In this document: one piece after another, positions 30,832 to 39,325 of the stretch
How the letters are laid out: each line of letters opens with the position of its first letter
How positions within the stretch are numbered: the stretch's first letter is position 1
Source of the DNA: a virus
DNA: 50,381 bases
Strand: one strand, 5' to 3'
IMG/VR virus record: IMGVR_UViG_3300008954_000077
Span: 1-50,381 of that record
Program-made: the position numbers and the translations under genes
The notes under the pieces: generated by a model
The model's input: the letters and a program-made list of their open reading frames with translations, nothing else
Database searches by the model: none
What the model was told of the DNA's origin: nothing

Positions 30832-32387
30832 CCTCGAAACCTCGCGTACGCGCCTGTGAACGAGGAAGTAATCGCGTGCAATGACTCCATTGACCAGGTC
30901 TGATCATCGTGATCGTTCCCGACCTTAATGAACAAAGCGTTGCCGCTCATACGATCTGTCTTGACGTGCTTGCCAGCTGGTAATTCATGTGTCCTGAAGA
31001 TGGTGTTGTTGAAAGCCTCTTCGGCATCGTCGCCACGATAGTAAGTGAACTTCACATCATCAGAGCCTTCAGCAATTCGGCAACGTATCTCATCCAACCG
31101 AATCCGCTGTTTTTGGGTGTACTGAATTGGTCCGTAGTAAATGTACGAATCGACTGGAGTGTCATCGTCCGTCTTGCCATTGAGATCAAAGTACCTGATT
31201 CGGCCGTCCATTCCCCCAAGCATTAACACGCGATCGTCAGGGTCATCGCCATCAAAGAGGAACAACGTAACCGGGTTGTGGTTCGTGTCTGCAAAGACAT
31301 CTTGCCACCATGAGTCGGTACGAAGATCCCAGTACCAATGAGTTGCCGCACCTTCCGTCAAAGGCGAGATCATGACTTGAAGACCTTGAGCCCGATCGTT
31401 CCATCCCAACCGCACGATGTGAGTATCAAGGTTGACCGTCGCCATTTGCTCATCCACCCGGTCGCGCGTGATGCGTTCGGGGATCGAGCCAGGCGTCATC
31501 CGATAGACGCCTCCGCGCGAACCGAAAAAGTACACAATCCCGGTGTCTGTCTTGCACCACGCGCGACCAAACGCTCCACCTACCACATCCGAAATGCGAT
31601 CGACGCGACCACCGAGCATAGGATTGCCGCTCAATTGCCAAATCGAATGATCACACAGGTAGAGAAGAAGATCGTCATTGAAAGGGATCATTCCGTTGAT
31701 GATGTCGCCGATCTTGCCCGCGTCGGAGTTGTTTCCCGCAAAGGCTTGCGTCTCAAGAGACGGCTTGGGGTTGTAGTCAAAGTCGTGTGCATCGAGCTGC
31801 TTGGAAGCAAAGTAATTGTGGCGATCGCCTATGATGCCAGAGCAAACAACGCGGCCACCCCATGTCTCGATCAATCTGGGCTTGTTGGATCCGTTAGCTG
31901 GCATTGATCCATTGGTGGTGTCTTCGGTCCACGTCTGCATAGCGGAACCGTCGAAGTACTTTTCGCTCAATCCATCAGCGTAATAGATGTTGGAATTCAG
32001 CTGAGCTGAGAAGACGGTAGGCGCGAGAAGCGAAAGATGCGTTCCCAAAGAAGTGAACGCAGAACTGGTGAACGTGTAAACAACACCATTGCAAACAGCA
32101 AGAGCTGTCTGTGTTCGATTCGTCATGCTCCCAACGGCCAAGCTGCCACCCGTTGACTCGGTCAGTTGGATGATGTCTCGAACCGGATTGTCGGACATCT
32201 GATCATCAAGATACTTCGTCAGAGAAGCACGCTGCGAAGCCCTCTTGCGACCAGTACGAGGATCCCATGGTCGCGCGTTCTTACAGTCAACTGTCGTGTT
32301 GCGAGGTTGATCGTCGTAAGCTACGCCGCGATTGTAGCCACCTTCCGGCAACTCCAACTCGAACAGATGGCTTTTGTTGCGAGACAT
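30828..32387 (-). CDS. Beta-propeller-like virion (tail/neck) protein
   Basis: The 519-aa product is a beta-rich repeat protein. Blade-like stretches alternate with Trp and Gly turns (AVCNGVVYTFT, NSNIYYADGLSEKYF, PRLIETWGGRVVCSGI, DLLLYLCDHSIWQLSG, GIVYFFGSRGGVYRMTPG), a layout seen in propeller-type stabilisation or tail proteins of podoviruses. The start at ATG 32387 overlaps the previous stop as TAATG; the frame is open to 32459 but the coupled start is preferred. It follows the small neck and tail genes, which agrees with a tail hub or plug role. Assignment is by shape and context. Confidence 0.6.
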   Translation of the reverse strand: MSRNKSHLFELELPEGGYNRGVAYDDQPRNTTVDCKNARPWDPRTGRKRASQRASLTKYLDDQMSDNPVRDIIQLTESTGGSLAVGSMTNRTQTALAVCNGVVYTFTSSAFTSLGTHLSLLAPTVFSAQLNSNIYYADGLSEKYFDGSAMQTWTEDTTNGSMPANGSNKPRLIETWGGRVVCSGIIGDRHNYFASKQLDAHDFDYNPKPSLETQAFAGNNSDAGKIGDIINGMIPFNDDLLLYLCDHSIWQLSGNPMLGGRVDRISDVVGGAFGRAWCKTDTGIVYFFGSRGGVYRMTPGSIPERITRDRVDEQMATVNLDTHIVRLGWNDRAQGLQVMISPLTEGAATHWYWDLRTDSWWQDVFADTNHNPVTLFLFDGDDPDDRVLMLGGMDGRIRYFDLNGKTDDDTPVDSYIYYGPIQYTQKQRIRLDEIRCRIAEGSDDVKFTYYRGDDAEEAFNNTIFRTHELPAGKHVKTDRMSGNALFIKVGNDHDDQTWSMESLHAITSSFTGAYARFRG

Positions 32388-32686
32388 TAAGCCGTGATCT
32401 CCGCTGCTATGTTGAAGCCTGCTTCTTCTGCTGCAACAGCGTTTCCAGTTCCGAACCACTTGAAAGTGAAATTACCAGAAGCAGTCAGTGTCACATCTTC
32501 GTAGTAAACCCCTGTTCCGGATTTGATGACTTCAGCGTCAACTCCAAAAACATGAGTCACCAAGGCCCCACCAGGTTGCTTGTATTTGACCGTAATGGTT
32601 GTCGGGTCAATGGGTGCATCACTATCGTTGGGATCGGTGAACTCCCCTTTCAATCTGACCTGTTTGCCAATGTCAAAGTTGCTCAT
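32387..32686 (-). CDS. Small Ig-like/beta-sandwich structural protein
   Basis: The 99-aa protein has alternating strands (VRLKGEFTDP, TITVKYKQPGG, VYYEDVTLTASGNFTFKWFGTG), resembling small Ig-like accessory proteins of phage tails. No exact family is recognised. It ends in TAATG with the propeller gene and overlaps the previous gene by 14 bp. Confidence 0.6.
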   Translation of the reverse strand: MSNFDIGKQVRLKGEFTDPNDSDAPIDPTTITVKYKQPGGALVTHVFGVDAEVIKSGTGVYYEDVTLTASGNFTFKWFGTGNAVAAEEAGFNIAAEITA

Positions 32687-33230
32687 ACGTCACCTTCAAA
32701 TCGCAGGTCAAAGCGTTACTGACCTTCAAGTCGAAAGTCGGCAAGTGAGAAACAGCTACATCGTAAGTCAAAAAATTTGTCACCTTCAGATGAGCAGGCC
32801 GCTCCTGCACTGCAGCCTTCTGCCAAGTAACGAATCGCGATCGCCGATCGTTCAACAATGTGTAGTCGTAAGGCTCGACAGGATGCAGGTAATCCCGCGT
32901 GATAAGCCCCTGCTTTGCCGTAACGACTTGCTTCGTTTCTGTTCGCGGTTGAAACCTTCTGCGCCTTGGTGGCACAGGAGATCTCGACTCGACTCTCGTT
33001 GGATCAGGTCGCCTCGCTGGTGAAAGCTGTTGTTGTTGCTGCTTAGCCTGTGGCAACAAGCGACGAACAGGAAGCGGGTATTCTTCCTCGGTCACATCCG
33101 GCATCGGCCGTCGCATAACAGGCTGAGAAGTAGCGACCGCAGCTGCCGTAGCTGACAACGTTGGCACACTCCGAACTCGCCGCCGCGATGGTGGTGTCGG
33201 GTAAGGACCGTGGAAGAAGGAACCGCTCAT
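32673..33230 (-). CDS. Basic Pro/Arg/Gln-rich protein with C-terminal LKV repeats
   Basis: The 185-aa product is basic and disordered over ~110 residues (RRRVRSVPTL, AKQQQQQLSPARRPD, PPRRRRFQPRTE). It ends with a degenerate ~13-residue repeat: HLKVTNFLTYDVAV, DLKVSNALT and CDLKVTYEQL. No homologue recognised. The basic part may contact DNA or the capsid interior, and the repeat may be a small beta-solenoid or oligomerisation tip; both are speculation. The ATG at 33230 is joined to the previous stop as TAATG. Confidence 0.55.
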   Translation of the reverse strand: MSGSFFHGPYPTPPSRRRVRSVPTLSATAAAVATSQPVMRRPMPDVTEEEYPLPVRRLLPQAKQQQQQLSPARRPDPTRVESRSPVPPRRRRFQPRTETKQVVTAKQGLITRDYLHPVEPYDYTLLNDRRSRFVTWQKAAVQERPAHLKVTNFLTYDVAVSHLPTFDLKVSNALTCDLKVTYEQL

Positions 33231-33502
33231 TAATCATCCTGAACACACATGCTGGACAGAAGCACTGACTTCACATCGCTATTAGCCAGCGTAAGAATTT
33301 GCGACAACTGATCGGCCGTCACTGTCTTCCGCAAACTAATGCGTACAGGACCGGAAAAATCTTCGGGTTCAGTACGTATCAACGCACGACCCTTTTTGCT
33401 CTCGCCCACCACCTTTCTGTCGATGATGGGAGTCATGGAAAGACGACCGATATTAACTCCGTCGTCCTTCAATACGCCGCCTCTTTCAAGTGAAACAGTC
33501 AT
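33230..33502 (-). CDS. Hypothetical small structural-region protein, 90 aa
   Basis: The ATG at 33502 overlaps the previous stop as TAATG. The frame stays open to 33721, but that part is inside the upstream gene. The product is a compact alpha/beta protein (GVLKDDGVNIGRLSMTPIIDR...TADQLSQILTLANSDVKSVLL). No family recognised. Confidence 0.6.
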   Translation of the reverse strand: MTVSLERGGVLKDDGVNIGRLSMTPIIDRKVVGESKKGRALIRTEPEDFSGPVRISLRKTVTADQLSQILTLANSDVKSVLLSSMCVQDD

Positions 33503-33978
33503 TAGCCTCCAACTTCCTCGAATTCCACCACGCACGACATCGTCACAGCGTCGGCTGGTGCAGAAATGTTGACGTAGAATTCTTCCCCTGGTGACAAGTG
33601 GATCTCTTGACCAGGCGGGAAGTGTTTGGACATACCAGCCATGACGTTGAAGTCTTCGTTGTACAGCTCCGTCAGGCTCCCGCCACCAGCAACAGCCACA
33701 GTCGTGTTGTTGCGTTCGCAAGTTGCGCCAGCTGCATTGTCGCCAGTTTCCTTTTGACCTGGCGTGACCGAAGCCCCACCGGATCCACTAGTAGATCCAA
33801 CGCCACGTTTGAACGAAGCGTTGAGTTGTTCGGATTCTGAGTCACCTGCATCCGAACTCTGACTGATCGTGACGCAAGTGATCTTAGTCACAACATCAGT
33901 AGGAGAGGAAAGCTCGATCAAATCTTGGGTCGCGCTGACCGATTGCTCCCCCGTGTCAACTAAGTATTTCCCGCTCAT
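33502..33978 (-). CDS. Structural protein, 158 aa, decoration/fibre-like
   Basis: The product is beta-rich, with an N-terminal YLVDTGEQSVSATQDLIELSSP that resembles small virion proteins whose function is not settled. A Gly/Ser/Thr-rich middle and a cupin-like end (FPPGQEIHLSPGEEFYVNIS) follow. AAGGAG stands 7 nt before the ATG. Coupled to the next gene by TAATG. Confidence 0.6.
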   Translation of the reverse strand: MSGKYLVDTGEQSVSATQDLIELSSPTDVVTKITCVTISQSSDAGDSESEQLNASFKRGVGSTSGSGGASVTPGQKETGDNAAGATCERNNTTVAVAGGGSLTELYNEDFNVMAGMSKHFPPGQEIHLSPGEEFYVNISAPADAVTMSCVVEFEEVGG

Positions 33979-33993
33979 GGGGAAGCTCCTTTT

Positions 33994-35142
33994 TTAAGTG
34001 AAAATAGTACGTCGCATCGCTAATCCACCGCCACTGCCGCCTGCTGCTACGTGCTGAACCGCGCCAACACTTAATCCCGTTTGCCCCCACAAGTCGCCAC
34101 CTGCCTGCATGTCGTCCACGTCTTGCGGAGCGTAGTACGTTAGACGATTGGCCCATGTAACCGCCGACCCACTCTTGGCCAGTCCGGTTGAAGCCATGAT
34201 CTTGTTGTTCCAGTCTAAATGATGCTCACCTGACTTGGATTCATCCGTGTCGTTGTCGAAAAAGTGATTTCTGGCATAGACAGGAACAACAGAGTTGGAC
34301 GCCGACGTGAATCCTGTACTGAATCCCTCTACGTAGTTACCGATGATGATGAAACCATCTTCGTTTGAAACGGCAATGCCATTCAACGAAGCAGACGCCG
34401 TCTTGTGGAATAACGTGTTGTTCAAAAAACGTGACTGGTAGCCCTTGAGGGTGACGCCTTTCATTTGGGTAGCGCTGCCGTCGTGAACCAGGATATTCCG
34501 AGATACGCAAACGCCCTCGCAGTTGTCAGAGGTTGCCATTATTGAGTTACTTGCATTGTTTGTTGCTGTGTCTGAGACAAGCATGTTCCCGCGAGCAAGT
34601 GAGTTGCTGCCTAGCATCCCAAGCAGAGGGCCACCAACCGTTTGACCATTCAGAAAACATTCCTGGACTTCCGCTTCGACGCCGCCGCACCGCATTAAAT
34701 AAACACCGGACGCCTGTTCTACATCGCAGACTATGTTGCAACCGAAGAACCGCTGCTGGGCCGATCCGTAGACAAATTGCTCGGACGCTGAGACCCCCGT
34801 TTTGTGGAGGTACATATTGATCCAGTTCCATCCGCTGTAGCTGTTATCAGTGGCGTACAGCTTGTCATTGCCTACGTTGAATTCCGGCTTAGTCGCCGTG
34901 AAATCAACATTGTCGGAACCATCAACACCAATCCAGGTGATCGGCTGCGTCTGGCCTGCTGCCGTGTAGGTCGTATGGTCTAGTGCCCCGACCAAGTTGT
35001 AAGTTCCGGGGCGAACAAAAACTACGTCACCGTTGCCGCCTTGAGTAGTGTTATCAAGCATCTCCTGGGGGTCAGCATACGGATCACCAGATGTGCCGAT
35101 GCCCGATCCCGTTCCAAGCGGATCTACCCAATACGTTCCCAT
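33994..35142 (-). CDS. Right-handed beta-helix (pectate-lyase-like) tail spike candidate
   Basis: The 382-aa product starts YWVDPLGTGSGIGTSGDPYADPQEML and has VVFVRPGTYNL, the usual entry to a parallel beta-helix. Repeated rungs of Asn/Val/Gly-rich strands follow (FFGCNIVCDV, LARGNMLVSDTATNNASNSI, SRNILVHDG, FLNNTLFH, IIGNYVEGFS). Such folds are typical of spikes that bind or cut surface polysaccharides. A catalytic site could not be named. It ends with a Gly-rich tail. ATG 35142 lies 1 nt after the previous stop; a TTG at 35160 is the alternative. Confidence 0.72.
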   Translation of the reverse strand: MGTYWVDPLGTGSGIGTSGDPYADPQEMLDNTTQGGNGDVVFVRPGTYNLVGALDHTTYTAAGQTQPITWIGVDGSDNVDFTATKPEFNVGNDKLYATDNSYSGWNWINMYLHKTGVSASEQFVYGSAQQRFFGCNIVCDVEQASGVYLMRCGGVEAEVQECFLNGQTVGGPLLGMLGSNSLARGNMLVSDTATNNASNSIMATSDNCEGVCVSRNILVHDGSATQMKGVTLKGYQSRFLNNTLFHKTASASLNGIAVSNEDGFIIIGNYVEGFSTGFTSASNSVVPVYARNHFFDNDTDESKSGEHHLDWNNKIMASTGLAKSGSAVTWANRLTYYAPQDVDDMQAGGDLWGQTGLSVGAVQHVAAGGSGGGLAMRRTIFT

Positions 35143-35143
35143 G

Positions 35144-35971
35144 CTAGTTACTACCGCCAATCACGATGAAACTTCGATCTGTTGAATTGCCGTTTTTGAA
35201 CAAGTCAGCATCAAATATTTCTGGTGCGTCGCGAACGATTAGCAAATGGCCCGAATCTTGATCGCCGTCAGGGTGCGACATATTCATTTCGACATCGGCC
35301 AAGACTTCACCCGACGTTGGTGACTCTTGCGACCCTTCATAGACTGCAGACACAACCAGACCATAATGATCGTCGAGGGCAAAATCTTTCGAGTAGCCTT
35401 TGAGTTCAGTATCACGAAGCCAACTTTCACTTTCGTCAATGACGATGGCGACGGCCGCACCTACTAATCCTTGGCTTGACGGTTGTCCTTGCGAATTGAG
35501 GCGATTGATTAGATACGTTAACTGTGAGGGCGCAGCGAAGGTATTTACGTCCCACTCGTAGACTTCAAGTACACCCGCTTTGTCAGCGTCAATGTAAGAA
35601 TCGATCATTGTGATTTGCGGATAGCCAACAAGGCCCGGTATCTCTTGCGGTTCGGCTTTTCCGATCCAGACAATCAACTGGATTCGCTTGCCGGGGGGTT
35701 GATCGCCGACATCGATCAATAGCGGGTCATTACCGCCGCCCCGTTCCGGCTTGGTTGAAATCGCCACCGAATTCGGTTCTTTGAAATAACCCGCTTCGGG
35801 AGGCCAAGCATCATCGACAGCAGCGCCGATGTTGGCAACCTGATTCAACAGGTCTTGAGTCGGCACCATGCCCGCAGGCAGAAAATTTACGTCACCGAGT
35901 TTTGCCTCAAGTGCCGATAATTCGGTGGCGATCGAGTTGCGATGTTCGGTGACCTCCTGTTCGGGTGTCAT
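35144..35971 (-). CDS. Tail-region protein, 275 aa, unknown
   Basis: A helical N-terminus (EHRNSIATELSALEAKLGD) is followed by a beta-rich domain with IQLIVWIGKAE, VYEWDVNTFAAPSQLTYLINRL and HLLIVRDAPEIFDAD. The final strand is SFIVIGG. No family is recognised. GGGGAATCT precedes the ATG. Placed directly before the beta-helix gene, it may be an adaptor or accessory receptor-binding part. Confidence 0.6.
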   Translation of the reverse strand: MTPEQEVTEHRNSIATELSALEAKLGDVNFLPAGMVPTQDLLNQVANIGAAVDDAWPPEAGYFKEPNSVAISTKPERGGGNDPLLIDVGDQPPGKRIQLIVWIGKAEPQEIPGLVGYPQITMIDSYIDADKAGVLEVYEWDVNTFAAPSQLTYLINRLNSQGQPSSQGLVGAAVAIVIDESESWLRDTELKGYSKDFALDDHYGLVVSAVYEGSQESPTSGEVLADVEMNMSHPDGDQDSGHLLIVRDAPEIFDADLFKNGNSTDRSFIVIGGSN

Positions 35972-36012
35972 AGATTCCCCAATCGAAAAATATGTGTTGC
36001 GTTGACCCAGAT

Positions 36013-36396
36013 TTACGACAGTGCTACCGCTCCATCATTGCCCATGATCGACCAGACGTATGTCTCTGGCTGACTCGAACCTGGTGCGGGAACAGAAACC
36101 AACATGACCGTATCACTCACGTCGGCAAACGTCATGATTGTGTTGTTTGCCACGTTGAAGGCTGAATCGAAAGTGATAACGCAATTACCACCGTCAGTCT
36201 TGAACGTAATAATCAAGATCTGCCCAGCGCCTGTGGGGTTGTAGACCTTGCGAGTTTCGGCACCACCAGCCGTCTCAATTGACTGGACAGAAGGACTGGA
36301 GAGGATGTTGAGGTACTTCGTGTCCCCAGCATCTACTTGCTGCAGGAAGTGTTCTTGTGCAGCCAGCAAGAGTTTCTTACCAACGGTATTCGACAT
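36013..36396 (-). CDS. Head/tail decoration-like protein, 127 aa
   Basis: ATG 36396 is chosen because AAGGGATGATTCC precedes it; the upstream hydrophobic extension to 36486 overlaps the previous gene. The product has an N-terminal helix (KKLLLAAQEHFLQQ) and a beta-rich body (QILIITFKTDGGNCVITFDSAF) ending with YVWSIMGNDGAVALS. It resembles small capsid or tail accessory proteins in composition only. Confidence 0.6.
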   Translation of the reverse strand: MSNTVGKKLLLAAQEHFLQQVDAGDTKYLNILSSPSVQSIETAGGAETRKVYNPTGAGQILIITFKTDGGNCVITFDSAFNVANNTIMTFADVSDTVMLVSVPAPGSSQPETYVWSIMGNDGAVALS

Positions 36397-36445
36397 GGAA
36401 TCATCCCTTTCGATGAGTTCATCGCGACGGTGAACGTGCCGCGTG

Positions 36446-36769
36446 TCAGGACTTAAACATAAAATCAACAGTACGCTGAGCAGCACCAGTGACTTTCATC
36501 CACTTGGCACCGTACATAACTTCATGAGGGATCTCGGCGAACCGATCACTGGTCAACACCAACGTGATGTCTGTTCCCCCCTCGTCTTCAAAAGCGCGAT
36601 AAGTTCCTCCCTCTGTAGGCGAACCATGAAACGTGAGAGTTGTTCCCGTTACGCCACCAACAAAGCCGCGGCGAAACGAGCCAACGCTAATAGGCTTGGA
36701 AGCAGCTACGGTCGTTTCCGCAACGTAGCTTTCCATGCCTTGCGAGTAAGCTTGTTGTGACGACATCAT
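36446..36769 (-). CDS. Small neck/tail accessory protein, 107 aa
   Basis: The product is mainly beta (SVGSFRRGFVGGVTGTTLTF, GTYRAFEDEGGTDITLVLTSD, KWMKVTGAAQRTVDFMF). The ATG pair at 36769/36766 overlaps the stop of the connector gene (ATGA). Possible capsid decoration or tail-completion protein; unrecognised. Confidence 0.6.
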   Translation of the reverse strand: MMSSQQAYSQGMESYVAETTVAASKPISVGSFRRGFVGGVTGTTLTFHGSPTEGGTYRAFEDEGGTDITLVLTSDRFAEIPHEVMYGAKWMKVTGAAQRTVDFMFKS

Positions 36770-37764
36770 TCTCCAATCAAAGTGTGGCCGTCGTAGCCGA
36801 CGTAGTTACCCAGCGATCGCGACGACAACCGCAACTCCAAATCATTTTGTGATTCCGAGAAGTCGTAGTTGTAGCCAAGGAAGCTGGCAGAAAGCTTCGA
36901 GTCGATCTTGATCGACGTTTGCAAACAATCAAGATAGTAAGCCCAGAGATCACCGCGGCGACCCTCCAGCTCTAACTCGCATTGAGCATTGCAAGCCGCC
37001 AAGATCGTTTCTGAATGTTCCTCAGATCCAAGAGGATATTTGTCCGTACCACCAGTGATTTTGTCCATCCGGATCCGGTAACGATACTCAAGCGTGTAAG
37101 CCGCATCCGAAGTCGGCAAGAATTGAACCTGGTGACGAGAAGATTCACTGGCAACCGTCAAGTCAGAAGGGCTCTTGGTCCGAAGTGCATAAGCAACCGG
37201 ACGAGACTTCACATCAGCCCACTGGCGAAGCTCACGAAGATCACTGACAGCAACCAACTCGATCGGTCGATCGAGCGCCGCACTGCCAGGTCGATAAGTG
37301 AACGGACCTTCAATGTATGCACAGTTGTCAGGAAGATCGTAGGTTGGCCGGCCAAGCTCGTAACTGGCTCCAGCCGAAACCGCAACCGTCAAATCATCCA
37401 ATGTCAACTGTGTGTCGCTGTCTCGCGTGTTAACCGTGTAAGTGTTACCCGAAACAGTGACTTCGCCTTCAGCTGCCCATGAGGGAAACGTAGTCCCCGT
37501 GCCAGTCACGACACCTGCAGCAATCGCGATCGTACCAGTACTGTAAGCAGCAACGGTAGTGATCGTTGACCACGGCCGCAAGAAGTTCCACTGGTATCCT
37601 GTTGGCCCACCGGCATACAAATTGCGCAAAGCCGAATCAATGATGTCATCAATCCAGCTTGCTTCTTCAGGGGTCCAAGTGGTCTTGACTGTTGAGCCAG
37701 GTATCTTGCGACCCATGTGACGACGAAGATCGTCGTAACTAAGTGATGCGGTGGATTCAGCCAT
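36766..37764 (-). CDS. Head-tail connector/adaptor-like protein
   Basis: The 332-aa product has an N-terminal helical part with WTPEEASWIDDIIDSALRNLY, then WNFLRPWSTITT and a small beta domain TIAIAAGVVTGTGTTFPSW, an insert common in phage neck proteins. The C-terminus has a helical region with many acidic residues. This architecture recurs next to portal/capsid genes and is thought to connect portal and tail, though not proven. ATG 37764 has GGAG 9 nt upstream and follows the previous stop by 3 bp. Confidence 0.65.
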   Translation of the reverse strand: MAESTASLSYDDLRRHMGRKIPGSTVKTTWTPEEASWIDDIIDSALRNLYAGGPTGYQWNFLRPWSTITTVAAYSTGTIAIAAGVVTGTGTTFPSWAAEGEVTVSGNTYTVNTRDSDTQLTLDDLTVAVSAGASYELGRPTYDLPDNCAYIEGPFTYRPGSAALDRPIELVAVSDLRELRQWADVKSRPVAYALRTKSPSDLTVASESSRHQVQFLPTSDAAYTLEYRYRIRMDKITGGTDKYPLGSEEHSETILAACNAQCELELEGRRGDLWAYYLDCLQTSIKIDSKLSASFLGYNYDFSESQNDLELRLSSRSLGNYVGYDGHTLIGE

Positions 37765-37767
37765 GGC

Positions 37768-38265
37768 TTACAGCTCCGCGAGGACGGCAATTTTCTTGCG
37801 ATCGACTTCTTCGACATTCTTGGACAGCATCTCCGGAACAGCTTCTTCTGCGAGAACGCCCTTCTCATCAAAAACGGGTGCTTTCGCATCCGACTCGATG
37901 TATCGCAACGAAACCTTCTGGCCACCAAGCGGCGCTTGGAACCTGGCCCGCTGCGGTTTGCGGTTGCCTGGTTGCTTGACAAGCAACAACGTCCCTACCC
38001 GAAGCGAGGCAATCTCGACCTGGCCAACGTGCTTCGGGCGTTCGTTAGCGCGATGCTCATTCACATCGGCCAACGTCTGATTCAACAAACCGGTTTGTTG
38101 AGCCCAGAAACAGATCGTCTCAAGTGACGCCAGGTCTAACGAACCATTGGTCACGTTGTGATGCCTACGTTGCCACTGATCGTAGATCGAGTCGATCTGC
38201 GGGGGAATCTCTTCTACGCCGAGAAGCTTTTTCAGGATCTCAGCATCTTGCATGGTATAGGGCAT
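37768..38265 (-). CDS. Hypothetical morphogenesis-region protein, 165 aa
   Basis: The N-terminal part is helical (AEILKKLLGVEEIP, IYDQWQRRHH). The middle is beta-rich with VGQVEIASLRVGTLLLVKQPG and KVSLRYIESDAKAPVFDE, and a charged helix ends it. AAGGTGAACC precedes the ATG at 38265. It is the first gene after the terminator at 38321-38364, so its expression may come from another promoter or read-through. No family recognised. Confidence 0.6.
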   Translation of the reverse strand: MPYTMQDAEILKKLLGVEEIPPQIDSIYDQWQRRHHNVTNGSLDLASLETICFWAQQTGLLNQTLADVNEHRANERPKHVGQVEIASLRVGTLLLVKQPGNRKPQRARFQAPLGGQKVSLRYIESDAKAPVFDEKGVLAEEAVPEMLSKNVEEVDRKKIAVLAEL

Positions 38266-38320
38266 GGTTCACCTTGTTCAAATGCCACAATGAAACAGGT
38301 ACGTACTTCACTCTCGCTAG

Positions 38321-38364
38321 AAAAAGGTGACCGCCGCCAGGAGAGTGATTCTGGCGACGGCACC
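38321..38364 (-). terminator. Intrinsic terminator after the 256-aa virion gene
   Basis: On the minus strand GGTG-CCGTCGCCAG pairs with CTGGCGGCGG-T-CACC (one G-U pair and a 1-nt bulge), followed by five T residues (A tract 38321-38325). Confidence 0.85.
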
Positions 38365-38399
38365 CGAAAGTACGACGGGAGTCGCACTGTGGCACCAAG

Positions 38400-39170
38400 T
38401 TAAGCAGATGCCTGCAAACTGATGTCAGCCCGATGCTCTTGCCAAACTTCAACCCAATCAATTTCCATGATCGGAGAATCGGTTCCACCAGATTGGCAAA
38501 CGAAAGTTGGAGTTAAACCGACGATCGGAATATTGGCAGCTGCCAAATTGATCGACGAACCCTTCTTAACACCATTGATCCAAAACTCGACCTTGGTCAG
38601 ACCGGAGATCTTGAATCCGAACTTGACCAGGCCACCGCTGGTGATGGTGTACGACGGATCGTTCGTGTCTCCCGCACCGGCTTTCTCGCCGTTGGCAAGG
38701 ATCACACCATCATCCGTCACTGAAGAGTAACCAACATGGTTGGCAGTCGAGACAGCCGCGGCCGCAATAACGGTCGTGTCGATCTCAGCCAGGCCGAGAA
38801 AGGTTTCGACGTTCAGGTTGGCGATACCAGTAAAATTGACGAGACATTCAAACCAGATGTTATCAGCAGCTTCCGGTTTGAAGATTGCGCCGCCAGTACC
38901 GTCAGTCAGTTGGATCTGACCACCTTGAGCGGTAGTTGTAGAACCAGCTGCAAGTTGAGCCTCACCACCATTGACATCGGCCAACGTGAACGTACCAGCA
39001 GTCGCCTGCGTCAACGTCCAGTTGCCTTTGAGGCCGTCGGTGAAGTCATCGCAGAAATACCACCCAACGCTCTTGTCCTTCATGATGTCATCACGAGGGC
39101 AGTCGATGAACAATTCGCGCGAGAACCCGCGATTGTTATTTGAGCCTTTCGGCTTTGCACCAGCTGTCAT
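38400..39170 (-). CDS. Capsid-associated beta-sandwich protein, 256 aa
   Basis: ATG 39170 has GGAG 7 nt upstream; the open frame to 39266 lacks such a site. The N-terminal ~45 residues are Asn/Arg-rich. The body is a lectin/LamG-like beta sandwich (WYFCDDFTDGLKGNWTLTQ, IWFECLVNFTGIANLNVETFLGLAEID, LVKFGFKISGLTKVEFWINGVKKGSS, IMEIDWVEVWQEH). It lies between two terminators directly downstream of the major capsid gene, so it is probably made in large amount, perhaps as a decoration or fibre protein. Fold is by pattern. Confidence 0.65.
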   Translation of the reverse strand: MTAGAKPKGSNNNRGFSRELFIDCPRDDIMKDKSVGWYFCDDFTDGLKGNWTLTQATAGTFTLADVNGGEAQLAAGSTTTAQGGQIQLTDGTGGAIFKPEAADNIWFECLVNFTGIANLNVETFLGLAEIDTTVIAAAAVSTANHVGYSSVTDDGVILANGEKAGAGDTNDPSYTITSGGLVKFGFKISGLTKVEFWINGVKKGSSINLAAANIPIVGLTPTFVCQSGGTDSPIMEIDWVEVWQEHRADISLQASA

Positions 39171-39264
39171 TGGACTACTCCAGAAAATTGAAATTGGAAA
39201 TCGCTCGTCTTCGATATACCTACGAGCATCGGCGTCGTTGACTGGCCGTAGCCAGGTTGATTTC

Positions 39265-39311
39265 AAAAACCCTCCGGAGGGGAACAGTCGAACTGCGATG
39301 GCTCCGGAGGG
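39265..39311 (-). terminator. Intrinsic terminator after the major capsid gene
   Basis: Perfect 10-bp arms CCCTCCGGAG and CTCCGGAGGG (plus 39270-39279 and 39302-39311) with an inner CAGT-TCG-ACTG stem. On the minus strand five T residues follow (A tract 39265-39269). It lies 15 bp after the capsid stop. Confidence 0.92.
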
Positions 39312-39325
39312 CTCCGTGGGATGGC

